Of a DNA stretch of 64,000 nt, positions 1 through 10,894 are shown piece by piece. Within the stretch, counting starts at the first letter, position 1; each line of letters begins with the position of its first letter. The notes under the pieces are model-generated. The model ran no database searches. It saw only the letters and a program-made list of their open reading frames with translations, and was not told the origin of the DNA. The translations under genes and the position numbers were made by a program. This DNA comes from Mesostigma viride (taxonomy: Eukaryota > Streptophyta > Mesostigmatophyceae > Mesostigmatales > Mesostigmataceae): NCBI GenBank assembly GCA_009746045.1, contig RPFO01000819.1:868882-932881 (forward strand), in the 5' to 3' direction.

Positions 1-240
1 CTGTGAAATGCTAGCTAGTGTTGTGATGTCACGGTGTCACGGTGTCACGATGTCACGGTGTCATGATGTCACGGTGTCACGTCATGTTGGGCAGCGCTTT
101 AGCTTACATGTGGACATCATGATACCAGTGCTGAACGTCACATTACCATGTGACATCATACAAACTGTGAAATGCTAGTGTTGTGATGTCACGGTGTCAC
201 GGTGTCACGGTGTCACGGTGTCACGGTGTCACCACATGTT
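1..240. repeat. Short-period GGTGTCAC tandem repeat, duplicated block
   Basis: Two blocks, at about 1-105 and 165-235, both begin with CTGTGAAATGCTAG and continue into runs of an 8-bp GGTGTCAC unit with a few A/T variants. The unit is rich in GTGAC/GTCAC inverted motifs. No coding frame is supported. Confidence 0.75.
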
Positions 241-462
241 GGGACACTGACCTCCATGCTTTGGACCTATGAGAGGCATTAAATAACAATGTTGAAAAAA
301 AACCAATTTGTACTAGTGCTGTAGTACAAATCCATATTAGGCTAGGGAGGCCGCTATGTCAGTCGCACCGGGTCACCGGGACGACTTTCTGGCAGTCTTT
401 GACGCCAGGGGCAGCCGCCAGCAGTTACACGCCATTCCGCCCGGCCGCCGCGTGATATTTCA

Positions 463-2745
463 GTGATCCTCCGCGGTATCGCTGCCATGCAATTAGTACA
501 GTCTGGCTGCCCGCACCCTCCCCTCCTTGCCTCCGCGCCGACAGCTTGCTGTCCACCGCCACGCACCGACAGTGGTCGCCGCCCGGCAGATGCTTCGCCG
601 CAACAGGGCCGGATCCGACCGCCAAACCTGGGCTGCAAGCGGCTTTGCGGGTTGCCTACGAGCATGCTGAGAAGGCCGACGCTCAGCAGATGGTCAAGGA
701 CCTGCGCAGCTGCCAGCAGAAGCACGACGGCAAGGGGACCTGGTTTTGGTACAAGCGCCTCGGGCACCCGGACGGCCTCGGCCGGCCCCACCGCCACGAC
801 GTTCCTGGCGCCCATGGTGCAGCCAAGCGGCTTCGTACCTGGGCCGCGGCCACGGCCGATCGAGGTCGTGGGGACAGCTGCACCGCCCCCGCCCCTGCTC
901 CCAGCCGCCGCCGCCGCCCGCCCGGCTGCCCTGCATGGCCGGCCCCGCTGGGCCGCCCCCCGGCCCCGCCCAGGTCAGCGGCGGACTACCTAGTACCCGG
1001 CCCCGCTGATCGGCCCACTAATTGGCGACCCGTCCGACATGCCTCCTTTCATCTCTCGCGAGGCACGGAGGCGGTCCAGCGTCTGCGTTATGACGCAGCC
1101 ACCGGCTCCGACGAGATTCCTGCCGCAGTTGTGAAACTTGCAGCCGAATTTCAGGACATGCACCGGTGTTATGCTGCTCTTCCGGGATATCTGCAACCGC
1201 CTTCTGCTGTCGTCGCAACCGCCTCCAGCGGCCTGGCAACACAGTTTTCGCACGATGCTGTACAAGAACAAGGGGTCACCAACCGACCCTGGCAACTACA
1301 GAGGGGTGTGCATCCAAAGTGCCCCCCTCAAGCTTCTTATTATGCGGCTCATCCTGAACCGCCTGCGCTCGGCCCTGGACGGTCACCTCAGCGAGACTCA
1401 GCACGGCTTCCGTTCAGGTCGCAACACAGTACAGGCGCTCTTCGCTACTCGCCGACTTGTGGAGGAACTGCAACGCCTTGAGCCTGGTGAGTCCCCTTTG
1501 CACCTTGTGCTGCATGGTGGACTTCATCAAAAAAGCCTTCGATTCGGTTTTCTGGCCTGCGCTATGGGACATCCTCGAGCTGTTTCGGATCCCCCGCCCC
1601 CTTAAATTGCTGTCATCCGCAACCTGTATGAGGGGTCCACCATGCACTTCGGAGGGCACTTCTTACGGGACCACGCCTCCATGCCCTTTACAGAAGGGTG
1701 TGTGGCAGGGCTGCGTGCTATCGCCCTACCTGTTCATTATTGTGGTCGAATACGTAATGATTCAGGCGCGCAAGCGATTTGCCCGCATCGTGGGTAGGGA
1801 ACCATGCAGGGGTGCAGGTTGCCAACCACTTCTGGCATGGCGGAGCGGAAACGGAGATTTAGCTGGCGGACATCATCTACGCAGACGACACCACCCTCTT
1901 CGAGGACACTGGGCACGTGCAGACATGGCTTGACTGCATGCATGCCTGGCTATGGAGGCCCGTGCAGTGGGGCTTGATTGAGGTCAGCAAGAAGACAGAG
2001 GCCCTGGCGATTGGACTCACCCACTCGATTGATATCCGACCGCCACCCCTCTATCTCCTTGACGGCTCTCGAGTCCTGTACCGGGACCGCGTCAAGCTGC
2101 TGGGCAGCCTGCTTCCCAGCTGCGAGGCTGATGTGGACCACCGCATCTCCCTAGCTCGCCTGGCACGCTTTACGTCATTACCGGGCCCTGTGGCGCAAGC
2201 CCCATGGCAAGATCGAGAAACACGACCTGTTCAAGGTCCTCGTCCTTCCTGTTCTCACATATGGGGCCGAGACGTGGACCCTCACTGCCGACCTGGCCCG
2301 CAAGCTGGACGGCGCGGTCACCAACATGCTGCGATCCATTTTCATAGTAGGATATGCTGCTCATGTCCGCAATGAGGACCTTTACCTTGGCATGCCATAT
2401 ATCACCAGCACCACCGCAGCGGCACCTGCAGCTCGTAGCCGGGCACCTAGCTCGCACCAACCAGGTAGACACCTCACGTGGCCCCCCCGCGGGACTGCGA
2501 CCAGCTCAGCCTGGCGGCGGCACCTCCTGACGTGGGCCGGGCCCCGTGATGTTAGACGCCGCAAGGCCCGCACCTTCAAAGAGCAGCTAGTAGAGGACAT
2601 GGGGGGGCTAGGCCTCTCCGTGATTTGGAAGAAGATGATGGACAAGGCCAAGTGGGCCCAGGTCATAGAGGACAACGAGCCCCCCCCTGTGGGGAAGCGC
2701 CCGCGTGTGCAAACCCGCGGGAGGCACGCCAGACAGCTCCCCTAG
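463..2745 (+). pseudogene. Decayed non-LTR (LINE) reverse transcriptase
   Basis: A LINE ORF2 broken across all three plus frames. Fragments in order: the fingers region with GNYRGVCIQSAP and ETQHGFRSGRNTVQ (about 1260-1440); DFIKKAFDSVFWPALWDIL (about 1515-1575), which carries the first catalytic aspartate; GVWQGCVLSPYLF (about 1699-1737); the catalytic YADDTTLFED box at about 1878-1907; and the thumb/C-terminal signature TYGAETWTL (about 2255-2285). The last frame ends at 2745. Frameshifts separate most blocks, so it cannot make a working enzyme. Both catalytic-box aspartates of YADD are still encoded. The copy keeps its 3' end, described separately. The 5' boundary is uncertain: the Ala/Pro-rich frame at 463-990 may be ORF1 remnant or unrelated sequence. 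Confidence 0.8.
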
Positions 2746-2930
2746 GGTAGCGTGTTGTTTAGATAGATGTTGTAGCTAGTGATGTTGTTTAGATAGATGT
2801 TGTAGGTAGCTGATGTACTAAGATAGATTAGACCGGTAGGACTGTTTGCACCCATCCATCCATCCATCGGGGTTAATGCTCCGTGACTCCCCAACGGGAG
2901 CACGAGTCTAATTAATTAATTAATTAATGC
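2746..2930 (+). repeat. LINE 3' UTR with terminal hairpin and (TTAA)n tail (family A)
   Basis: Downstream of the RT frame are two near-identical copies of a GTTGTTTAGATAGATGTTGTAG motif (written here only as a description of about 30 bp), then CCATCCATCCATC. A hairpin follows, with TGCTCC at 2877-2882 pairing with GGAGCA at 2897-2902 and an alternative inner CTCCC/GGGAG pairing. A run of TTAA units occupies 2911-2928. The same end occurs inverted at 3561-3640 and in other elements of this window, so it marks the true 3' terminus. Confidence 0.75.
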
Positions 2931-3560
2931 TGGCCAACGCCCTAGATGAACGCACTACGGTAAAATTAAACCTTACGCCCATAACATACGTCGATTGATA
3001 AATGAAATTTGAATCGAGGCACGTGGAAATTAACGTCCTGGGTACTTACTTTTTCTAGGCAAGCATTTTTCGGTGACCGCGAGGAGAAACGGCAGCATGA
3101 TAAACTGTTAATAAAGTTATCGATCATTTCAAGGTATCGGGCTATTGCCGGATATGGCTTATTCAATGCGCGCACAAGAGAAGTGGCACAACGAAATCGA
3201 CTAGTAGGTAAGCGAAATGAATTATGTGACACTTGATGCACGAGGAACTTAGACCCTGTTGGATACGGGAGACCCCCGGCCGGGCACCATGGGCGCTGAA
3301 ACATCGAACTCCTGACCCATACTCCAACATCGCATGTCGGCAGTGCGCCTCACCATATCCCAGCAATGACCTCTTTCTTTATTCCATTTTTGTTTTTGTT
3401 GTTCTTATTACTCTTTACTTTGTCTTTATTCATTATTGTTCGTATTATTACTATTTACATTTTCTTTTCTGTTTTCTTTCTTTTTCTTTTTTCTTTTTTC
3501 TTTTTCCCTTTGTAATGTATCAGTACTCATCCTTACTTTTTCTTTTAGCCCCTCCGTGTT

Positions 3561-4240
3561 ATATTAATTAATTAATTAATTAATTAATTAATTAATTAGA
3601 CTCGTGCTCCGTTGGGGAGTCACGGAGCATTTAACCCCGATGGATGGATGGATGCCAGTGGGTGCAAACAGGACTTCCTACTGTACCGGTCTAATCTATC
3701 TACATCAGCTACCTACAACATCTATCTAACAGCATCACTAACTACAAACATCTATCTAAACGGCATCACGCTAGCCTAGGGGAGCTGTCTGGCGTGCCTC
3801 CCGTGGGTTTGCACACGCGGGCGCTTCCCCACAGGGGGGGGCTCGTTGTCCTCTATGACCTGGGCCCACTTGGCCTTGCTTGTCCATCATCTTCTTCCAA
3901 ATCACGGAGAGGCCTAGGCCCCCCATGTCCTCTACTAGCTGTTCTTTGAAGGTGCGGGCCTTGCGGCGTCTAACATCACGGGGCCCGGCCCACGTCAGGA
4001 GGTGCCGCCGCCAGGCTGAGCTGGTCGCAGTCCCGCGGGGGGGCCACGTGCCTGAGGTGTCTACCAGTGGTTGGTGCGAGCTAGGTGCCCTACTAGCTGC
4101 AGGCGCCGCTGCTTAATGGTGCTGGTGATATATGGCATGCTCTGGTACAGATCCTCATTGCGGACATGAGCAGCATATCCTACTATGAAAATGGATCGTA
4201 GCATGTTGGTGACCGCGCCGTCCAGCTTGCAGGCCAGGTG
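3561..4240 (-). pseudogene. Second LINE 3' end, inverted relative to the first
   Basis: Read on the minus strand this matches the first LINE from about 2297 to its (TTAA)n tail: the tail of the RT frame, the Arg-rich C-terminus, the CATC/GATG microsatellite, the terminal hairpin and then TTAA repeats at 3561-3598. The coding part is 5'-truncated and carries indels. Together with 2297-2930 it forms a 0.6-kb inverted repeat around a 630-bp spacer. The spacer holds a degraded sequence without a convincing gene. Confidence 0.75.
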
Positions 4241-5440
4241 TTATATGTGCCGGTGTATGCGTTCCCGCCTCTTTTCCTTCAGTTCTTAGTTTTGGTGGTT
4301 TTGGTTTTTGTTGTTGTTGTTGGTGTTTGTGTGTGTGTATGTGTGTGTGCACTACAATTTTGTGTCAGTAGTGTGTGGTTTCCCTATCATTGAACCCGTT
4401 CATTCTTGTCAGTTACCCTCTCAGTAGTGTCTCAGTCAGTCCGCACTCTCCATGCAGGTCATCTTCCTAGAGATAGCCGCGGGAGCGGCCTTCGCGTCTT
4501 CATTTCCTCTCAGACAACTACCCTAGAGTCCTTCCACAGCGTTGGATCGCCATGCGTCTAGGCATAGCTGTCTCACTTCAATAATACACCGTCCGCATTG
4601 GAAGTTTGTTATTATGGGTCAATTTTTGCCGTATTTGCATTACGAATAACCCTGGATTGTTTGTTGGGGAGCCAGTTAGAGTCCCGGGTTTTTATTATTT
4701 AATTAAAACCTTTTGTTTGTTTGTTTGTCCTGCAGCCGTTCAAGGCACGTGGGTACTTATTTAATTAAATTTCTTTTGTTTGTTTGGTAGATATGGTACA
4801 CGCCGTCCCCAACCCGGCCCGGCGGCCCCCCTTTCGGCGGCCACAGGCTATAGTCACTAGTCAGTGGAGGTCTCAGGTCAGTGATACCCTAATTAATTGC
4901 TCAAGGCCCATAAGTATCGCACATGAGTAGTACATCTTACATGTACATCTGTAGACACGCTTAGGCCTCAGCCTCTACTGAGTACCGACCGACGTGCCCT
5001 GCCGAGGCAGTAGAGCGTGGATTGCTGGATGCAAAAGCGGTTCACTTGGTTCGCGCCTCACCCCGCGCTCGGCCTGCGTCTCGCGGGTTTTTTTCGATTT
5101 TCACGATATTTCATGTTTCCCGCCTGTCCAAGGTATTTTCGAAGGTTTTATGTACTTTATATTATATAATATAAAGTGTTTGTTTGTTTTCTCACAGGGC
5201 GACGACCCCGTGCCCACATGAGTTAATTAATTAATTTTGTTTGTTTGTTTGTTGAGTCCAGTCCTCAGCCCCCGGAGTTAATTAATTAATTTTCTTTTGT
5301 TTTTTTTATGGTTTTCAGCCAGAACATTTTCCAGAAGCTAATTATTTAGTTAGAACTTCCAATGCGGACGGTGTAATTGAGACATAAATATTTGCCACGG
5401 CCTGTATGGCCGTGAAGCGTTGCCCGTCGCGGAACTTTGA
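4241..5440. other. Gene-poor stretch with repeated TTAA/TTTG modules
   Basis: No gene is recognised. At about 4690, 4760, 5222 and 5277 a TTAATTAA core is followed by (T)TTTGTTTGTTTG. At 4735, 4786 and 5325 the T-rich run ends in CAG or TAG like a splice acceptor. A related TTTGTTTG run without the TTAA core ends in ACAG at 5197. GC-rich pieces 60-400 bp long lie between the modules. Confidence 0.4.
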
Positions 5441-5465
5441 ACGCCACGTGTAAGTCTATAGGACG

Positions 5466-5660
5466 CACTGTTGTTGTTGTTGTTGTTGTGGCCCAGGATT
5501 GTGCAGGACGCACTGAGCTTGCGTCATGCAGTCAGCTAAGTACGCGAGTATCCCTACATGTAAAGATATCTCTACGTACATATCTCTGCTGGGCAACAAC
5601 AACAACAACCACAACAACAACAACAAACAACAACAACAACAACTCTGCTGCACATTGCGG
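5466..5660. repeat. (TTG)n and (AAC)n microsatellites in opposite orientation
   Basis: A TTG run at about 5469-5488 and an interrupted AAC run at about 5594-5645 are complementary to each other and about 100 bp apart, so a transcript could pair. Poly-Asn or poly-Gln frames here are by-products of the microsatellite. Confidence 0.8.
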
Positions 5661-5704
5661 CGTGGGAAACAACAACAACGCCAGCGGATGAGCTTACGAG
5701 GAAA

Positions 5705-5757
5705 AGGGTGGTTTGTTTGGGTTAGGACAGATTTGTCCATTTAGGACAGTCCTGCAG
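5705..5757 (+). repeat. Dispersed short repeat (copy 1)
   Basis: About 50 bp containing TTTGGGTTAGGACAGATTTG and TTTAGGACAG...CTGCAGCC. An inverted copy abuts the truncated LINE at 14590-14644. No function is evident. Confidence 0.6.
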
Positions 5758-6203
5758 CCAAAGCGTGAAAACATTAGCTTATTGGTGCCTTACGCTGTTA
5801 CGCATGCTTGCTTCTGCATGATAATTTTTTGAATGGTATTCAACTGTTTTTATGTGTATATAACTGCAGTCTTGTTTCACGTGTATGTATGTGAATACAC
5901 AAATGTTCTCAGCATTGAGTTATGCACAATGCACATCAATTAATTTATTAAAAGTAATTAGTAATCATGTAGACTGCGTCACGTGAGCATAGATTAAGTG
6001 AGACAACTATTCCTTGACGCAAGGCGGTCCAACGTCGTGTAAGTACAAGCCGTTACTAGTTGTATGAGAAATAAATCGTTGTCCTGATTAGCCAAGATGT
6101 TGCACTACCACAATACCCATGATGTTGCTCTTAATAATAATGCCATGTCCTATAATGCATGAATGGGCGGTGATCTAAGCATGTCATAAAACATCCTATT
6201 CCA

Positions 6204-6979
6204 GCGAGCAGCGGGCAGCGGGCAGCGCGCAGCGGGCAGCGGGCAGCGGGCAGCGGGCAGCGGGCAGCGGGCAGCGCGCAGCGGGCAGCGGGCAGCGGGC
6301 AGCGCGCAGCGGGCAGCGGGCAGCGGGCAGCGGGCAGCGGGCAGCGGGCTGCGGGCAGCGGGCAGCGGGCAGCGGGCAGCGGGCAGCGGGCAGCGGGCAG
6401 CGGGCAGCGGGCAGCGGGCAGCGGGCTGCGGGCAGCGGGCTGCGGGCAGCGGGCTGCGGGCAGCGGGCAGCGGGCAGCGGGCAGCGGGCTGCGGGCAGCG
6501 GGCAGCGGGCAGCGGGCAGCGGGCTGCGGGCTGCGGGCAGCGGGCAGCGGGCAGCGGGCAGCGGGCAGCGGGCAGCGCGCAGCGGGCAGCGGGCAGCGGG
6601 CAGCGGGCAGCGGGCAGCGGGCAGCGGGCAGCGGGCAGCGGGCAGCGGGCAGCGGGCAGCGGGCAGCGGGCAGCGGGCTGCGGGCAGCGGGCAGCGGGCA
6701 GCGGGCAGCGGGCTGCGGGCAGCGGGCAGCGGGCAGCGGGCAGCGGGCTGCGGGCAGCGGGCAGCGGGCAGCGGGCAGCGGGCAGCGGGCAGCGGGCAGC
6801 GGGCAGCGGGCAGCGGGCAGCGGGCTGCGGGCAGCGGGCTGCGGGCAGCGGGCAGCGGGCAGCGGGCAGCGGGCAGCGGGCAGCGGGCAGCGGGCAGCGG
6901 GCAGCGGGCAGCGGGCAGCGGGCAGCGGGCAGCGGGCAGCGGGCAGCGGGCAGCGGGCAGCGGGCAGCGGGCAGCGGGG
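6204..6979. repeat. Heptanucleotide satellite, GGGCAGC x ~110
   Basis: An almost pure array of a 7-bp unit, GGGCAGC, with scattered GCGCAGC and GGGCTGC variants. Because 7 is not a multiple of 3, every minus frame cycles through a 7-residue peptide repeat. This explains the 265- and 283-residue open frames, which I do not call as genes. Confidence 0.95.
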
Positions 6980-7072
6980 CAAAGTACTGCCAAAAAAAGG
7001 GACCCTGCTTTGGGCTGGGCGGAGCCAGCGGGTTACTCTAGTAATAATTAGTCACAAGGTCCTGTTGGGACG

Positions 7073-7869
7073 CTAACGCGGTGGCGCAAATTCGTATGGC
7101 ACATACATGCGTGGCGCCTCGCGTGGCGCAGATTCACATGGCACATACATGCGCGGCGCCTCGCGTGGCGCAGATTCACATGGCACATACATGCGCGGCG
7201 CCTCGCGTGGCGCAGATTCGTATGGCACATACATGCGCGGCGCCTCGCGTGGCGCAGATTCGCATGGCACATACATGCGCGGCGCCTCGCGTGGCGCAGA
7301 TTCGTATGGCACATACATGCGCGGCGCCTCGCGTGGCGCAGATTCGCATGGCACATACATGCGCGGCGCCTCGCGTGGCGCAGATTCGCATGGCACATAC
7401 ATGCGCGGTGCCTCGCGTGGCGCAGATTCGCATGGCACATACATGCGCGGCGCCTCGCGTGGCGCAGATTCGCATGGCACATACATGCGCGGCGCAGATT
7501 CGCATGGCACATACATGCGCGGCGCCTCGCGTGGCGCAGATTCGTATGGCACATACATGCGCGGCGCCTCGCGTGGCGCAGATTTGCGTGGCACATACAT
7601 GCGCGGCGCCTCGCGTGGCGCAGATTCGTATGGCACATACATGCGCGGCGCCTCGCGTGGCGCATAGTCTGGTGCCGGCACCGCTGCCGCTGTTGCCGCA
7701 GGGGGCGCACTGGCTGCCGGCACCGCTGCCGCCGCTGCCGCCGCTGCCGGCGCTGCCGCCGCTGCCGTGGTGGGCACACCGGCTGCCGCCACCGCTGCTT
7801 TGGTGGGTGCGGCGGCTGCCGCCCCCGCTGCCACTGCCGCCGCCGCCTCTTTATGCTTCTGCAGCAGTC

Positions 7870-7900
<31 letters not shown>

Positions 7901-7933
7901 CTGCTGCTGCAGCTTTGTCATCATGGCATTAAA

Positions 7934-7968
<35 letters not shown>

Positions 7969-9701
7969 TCATCATGCTGTCGAATTGCTGCAGCAGCGCT
8001 GCCATCCCCTTCGAATTTTCAGCCGGGGCGTCAGGCTGCTTGGCAGGCGCTGAGCCGTTTTCTGAGCGGCGCTGGCGCTTGACTGGTTTCGTCGCCGCAG
8101 CTTCTTTGGCAGGCTGCTTGCTCACGATGCGCTTGCCGCGCCCATGCACGTTGGTGACCTCCTGCAACGCGGGCAGCCCTGCAATTTGTGGGTCGGGCAT
8201 GTCAGAGTCTTGTGTTATGCAAGCTGGCAGACGTGGCAGCGTAGCCGGGTATTTCGCCAAGAGGGCCGATCCTGGAAACTGCTCAGCGGACAAGATGAAT
8301 GGCGGTGGGCCAGCACTCAATATCTGGGGCAGCAGGTCCGCCTTGTTCTTGATGGCCCAACTCATCACCGCCTGCATGTCCTCATTCCAAGCGGATGATG
8401 GGAGAACGCCCTTGTGCTCCAACCCCAGGGTAGTGGGAAACGTGGTGGCATTCTTGTCGTTGACAACGATGACCACTGCGTCGAAAAATCCGATCGCGGA
8501 CGGTCGCCTGGTTGGGCTGCCTTTGAGTCGGTCGAGCAAGTTTTTAAATTTCTTGTAGCGGCTCTGCCTCACAAAATGCGCGCAGATTGACGAGCTCGCG
8601 ATTGCCCCCACTACCACCCCCACATGAGGCCATTCGGGGATTGCAAGGGCCACGATATCATCCTCGCTGTCGCTGGTGGAAGCACCGCCTGGTGTTTTGT
8701 GCATCCCCGGCCCTGCCGGTGGAGGAGAAAAAGCTAGTTCTTTTCTTGTGTCGCCGACATCGAAATGACGCGACGCCGAAGCCCGAAAGGTACCAGCTGC
8801 AGGGCCCGGGGTGTTCTCCTTCTTGGAGGCGTCGCGCTCAACCACGGGAATGTGCGCGCCGCCAACAGCATGCTTGCCAACCGTGGGGCCCATCGCAGCA
8901 CGCAAAGCTGCATCACCTTGGCCGCTCTTGTCCTGATTGCCATCACCCATCGCACCCTTGCCTGCGCCGTTCTTTTCCTCCTCGCCATCACCCATCGCAC
9001 CATAGCCTGCGCCGTTCTTTTCCTCCTCGCCATCACCCATCGCACCATTGCCGCCTGCGCCGTTCTTTTCCTCCTCGCCATCACCCATCGCACCATTGCC
9101 GCCTGCGCCGTTCTTTTCCTCCTCGCCATCACCCATCGCACCATTGCCGCCTGCGCCGCTCTCCTCCTCGACGCCACCACCAAGCGCAACACCGCCTGGG
9201 CCGTTCTTCTCCTCGACGCCACCACCCGTTGCATCATCATCGACATGACCCTCGTCATGCAATATTATCACCAGAACCCAGCTCACCATCGTCGACCCTT
9301 CCATCCACGACTTTGGCTAGCTTAACGAGTTTCCGTGATGGAACCTTAACGACCTTGCCCTTGCCGCCCAGCGAATAAAGAGCACCAAGGCCGGCCAGTT
9401 GGGCGTCGACCACCTTTTCCTTAAAATCGACAGGCGAGGCCTCCTTGCTGATGGCGGTAGGCGGCCAAGGGCCGCCACACTCCTGGCAGGTCCACTCTGT
9501 GCCATCCTCACCCGCCGATGCATCCCTAAACATCCCGGTGCACAGCCCATGCAAGTGCTTGCCACACTGGCCTGAGCATGGATGGTTGGCTCCGCCCAGC
9601 AGCTCATTTTTGTCGACACTATCAAATCCGGTTGCATGATCAGCGCCGGGCAATTTCTTGCATCTATCGCCTGCGTAGCAGGGGCCGCTTGACCCCTGCA
9701 T
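7073..9701 (-). CDS. Cys/His zinc-finger protein with poly-Q and MYVP repeat tail
   Basis: Two overlapping minus-strand frames look like one gene. The N-terminal frame (9701-9255) starts with ATG and has a PHD-like Cys/His cluster: C-x5-C, then CSGQCGKHLHGLC (C-x3-C-x4-H-x2-C), then CQEC. The second frame (9304-7073) holds an acidic segment of repeated GDGEEEKNGAGG units, a globular part of about 200 residues with no family I recognise, a basic KPVKRQRR stretch that could be a nuclear signal, two poly-Gln runs, an Ala-rich linker and 13-14 copies of a 14-residue REAPRMYVPxESAP repeat. The two frames differ by one base, and the acceptors I tried within the 50-bp overlap do not restore phase, so this is either an unseen intron or a frameshift. 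Possibly a transposon-derived or chromatin protein; function unknown. Confidence 0.5.
7083..7665 (-). repeat. 42-bp coding minisatellite (14 residues)
   Basis: About 14 head-to-tail copies of a 42-bp unit, a multiple of three, so the minus-strand protein reads through as a 14-residue repeat. One copy (near 7480-7500) is shortened, also in frame. Preservation of frame through all copies, including the short one, suggests coding constraint. Confidence 0.85.
7855..7980 (-). repeat. CAG/CAA repeats encoding poly-glutamine
   Basis: Two runs of CTG/TTG on the plus strand (about 7866-7910 and 7935-7967) encode poly-Gln on the minus strand, separated by a short FNAMMTKL linker. Mixed CAG and CAA codons are used. 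Confidence 0.85.
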
Positions 9702-9894
9702 TCTTCGCTTGCTACAGATTTAACCACCGGAAAATAGACAAAGATTGCACGCAACCTTCCAATAATGCCGGCTGCGATTTAACCTTCGTTTGCTGGGCGC
9801 TGCACGCTGCAATGTATCGAGTCAATTTGCGCGGGATCTGGAACTTTGAATATATATTTAGGCAAGAGGCTGCGGCGTCATTTGGCTGCAGCTG

Positions 9895-10403
9895 GGTAAC
9901 TACTTGCGTCTTGCGGCCAAGATACGCAGCCTGCCTCGAGAGGGCTGCGTATCTTTGCCGCAGCCTGCCTCACCAGCTAAAAACCTTGCGGCCAAGATAC
10001 GCAGCCTGCCTCCTCGAGGATATCCTCGAGGAGGCAGGCTGCGTATCTTGGCCGCAAGGTTTTTAGCTGGTGAGGCAGGCTGCGGCAAAGATACGCAGCC
10101 TGCCTCGGCAGCTGGGGAAGTAACTACTTGCGTCTTGCGGCCAAGATACGCAGCCTGCCTCGAGAGTCGAGGCAGGCTGCGTATCTTGGCCGCAAGACGC
10201 AAGTAGTTACCCTGGCAGCCAAATGACCAGCTAAAAACCTTGCGGCCAAGATACGCAGCCTACCTCCTCGAGGATATCCTCGAGGAGGCAGGCTGCGTAT
10301 CTTGGCCGCAAGGTTTTTAGCTGGTGAGGCAGGCTGCGGCAAAGATACGCAGCCCTCTCGAGGCAGGCTGCGTATCTTGGCCGCAAGACGCAAGTAATTA
10401 CTT
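9895..10403. repeat. Nested palindrome (fold-back) cluster
   Basis: Three long palindromes sit back to back. 9943-10100 is a perfect 158-bp palindrome with no spacer, centred on GGAT|ATCC. 10120-10210 has two 44-bp arms around a 3-nt spacer. 10227-10324 is a 98-bp palindrome with a single mismatch and the same centre. All are built from one module (CGGCCAAGATACGCAGCCTG and its complement). The ends, 9895-9990 and 10326-10403, are also inverted copies of each other, so the whole block folds back on itself. No protein is supported. Confidence 0.95.
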
Positions 10404-10894
10404 CCGCAGCTGCCGAGGCAGGCTGCGTACATTTTGGCGGCAAGTTCCCCAGCTGTTCGCTGCTTTGGCAAGTTGTTGCAACGACTTCGCCACGTGACTG
10501 CCAACAGGGGCGCCTGCGTTCAAGTCTTCAGTGCGTGCCCTGGCGGCACATCATTATTACGTAAATAGCCGTGAAGCTTTCGGTACCTTAGCAGTTTATA
10601 GTTGGATTTATGGCAGACAAGGCTGACTGCAGGATATTATTTTGTGGTTTAACAAGTGACGCCGAAATGAATAGGCACGGAGCCGAAAAATAGCCGACGT
10701 AGTTCAGTTGATTTGGAGACGAGTTGTTAGCATTGATGACAAAAATGGGATTAGGTTTACACAGGACAGTAATAGGCGCTGAGCCGGCTGCTTACTCTTA
10801 TGAGGTCCGGCATCCATTCAGCGCCGGGGGAGTCCTGCTTTTGGTTTAGGTTGAAACTTTTATAAATGTTAGAGATAAAGGCTAGGATAGCAAA

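Noticed and set aside
6204-6979. CRISPR-like array
   Set aside because: No spacers: direct 7-bp tandem repeat. None of the other arrays here has unique spacers between repeats either.
6131-6993. Minus frames of 265-283 residues of Pro-Ala-Ala-Arg-Cys repeats
   Set aside because: Produced by the 7-bp GGGCAGC satellite in every frame.
9255-9304. Mini-intron joining the two zinc-finger frames (GTGAGC...GACGAG)
   Set aside because: A donor at G|GTGAGC is phase 1 and the available acceptor restores phase 0, so the join does not keep frame.
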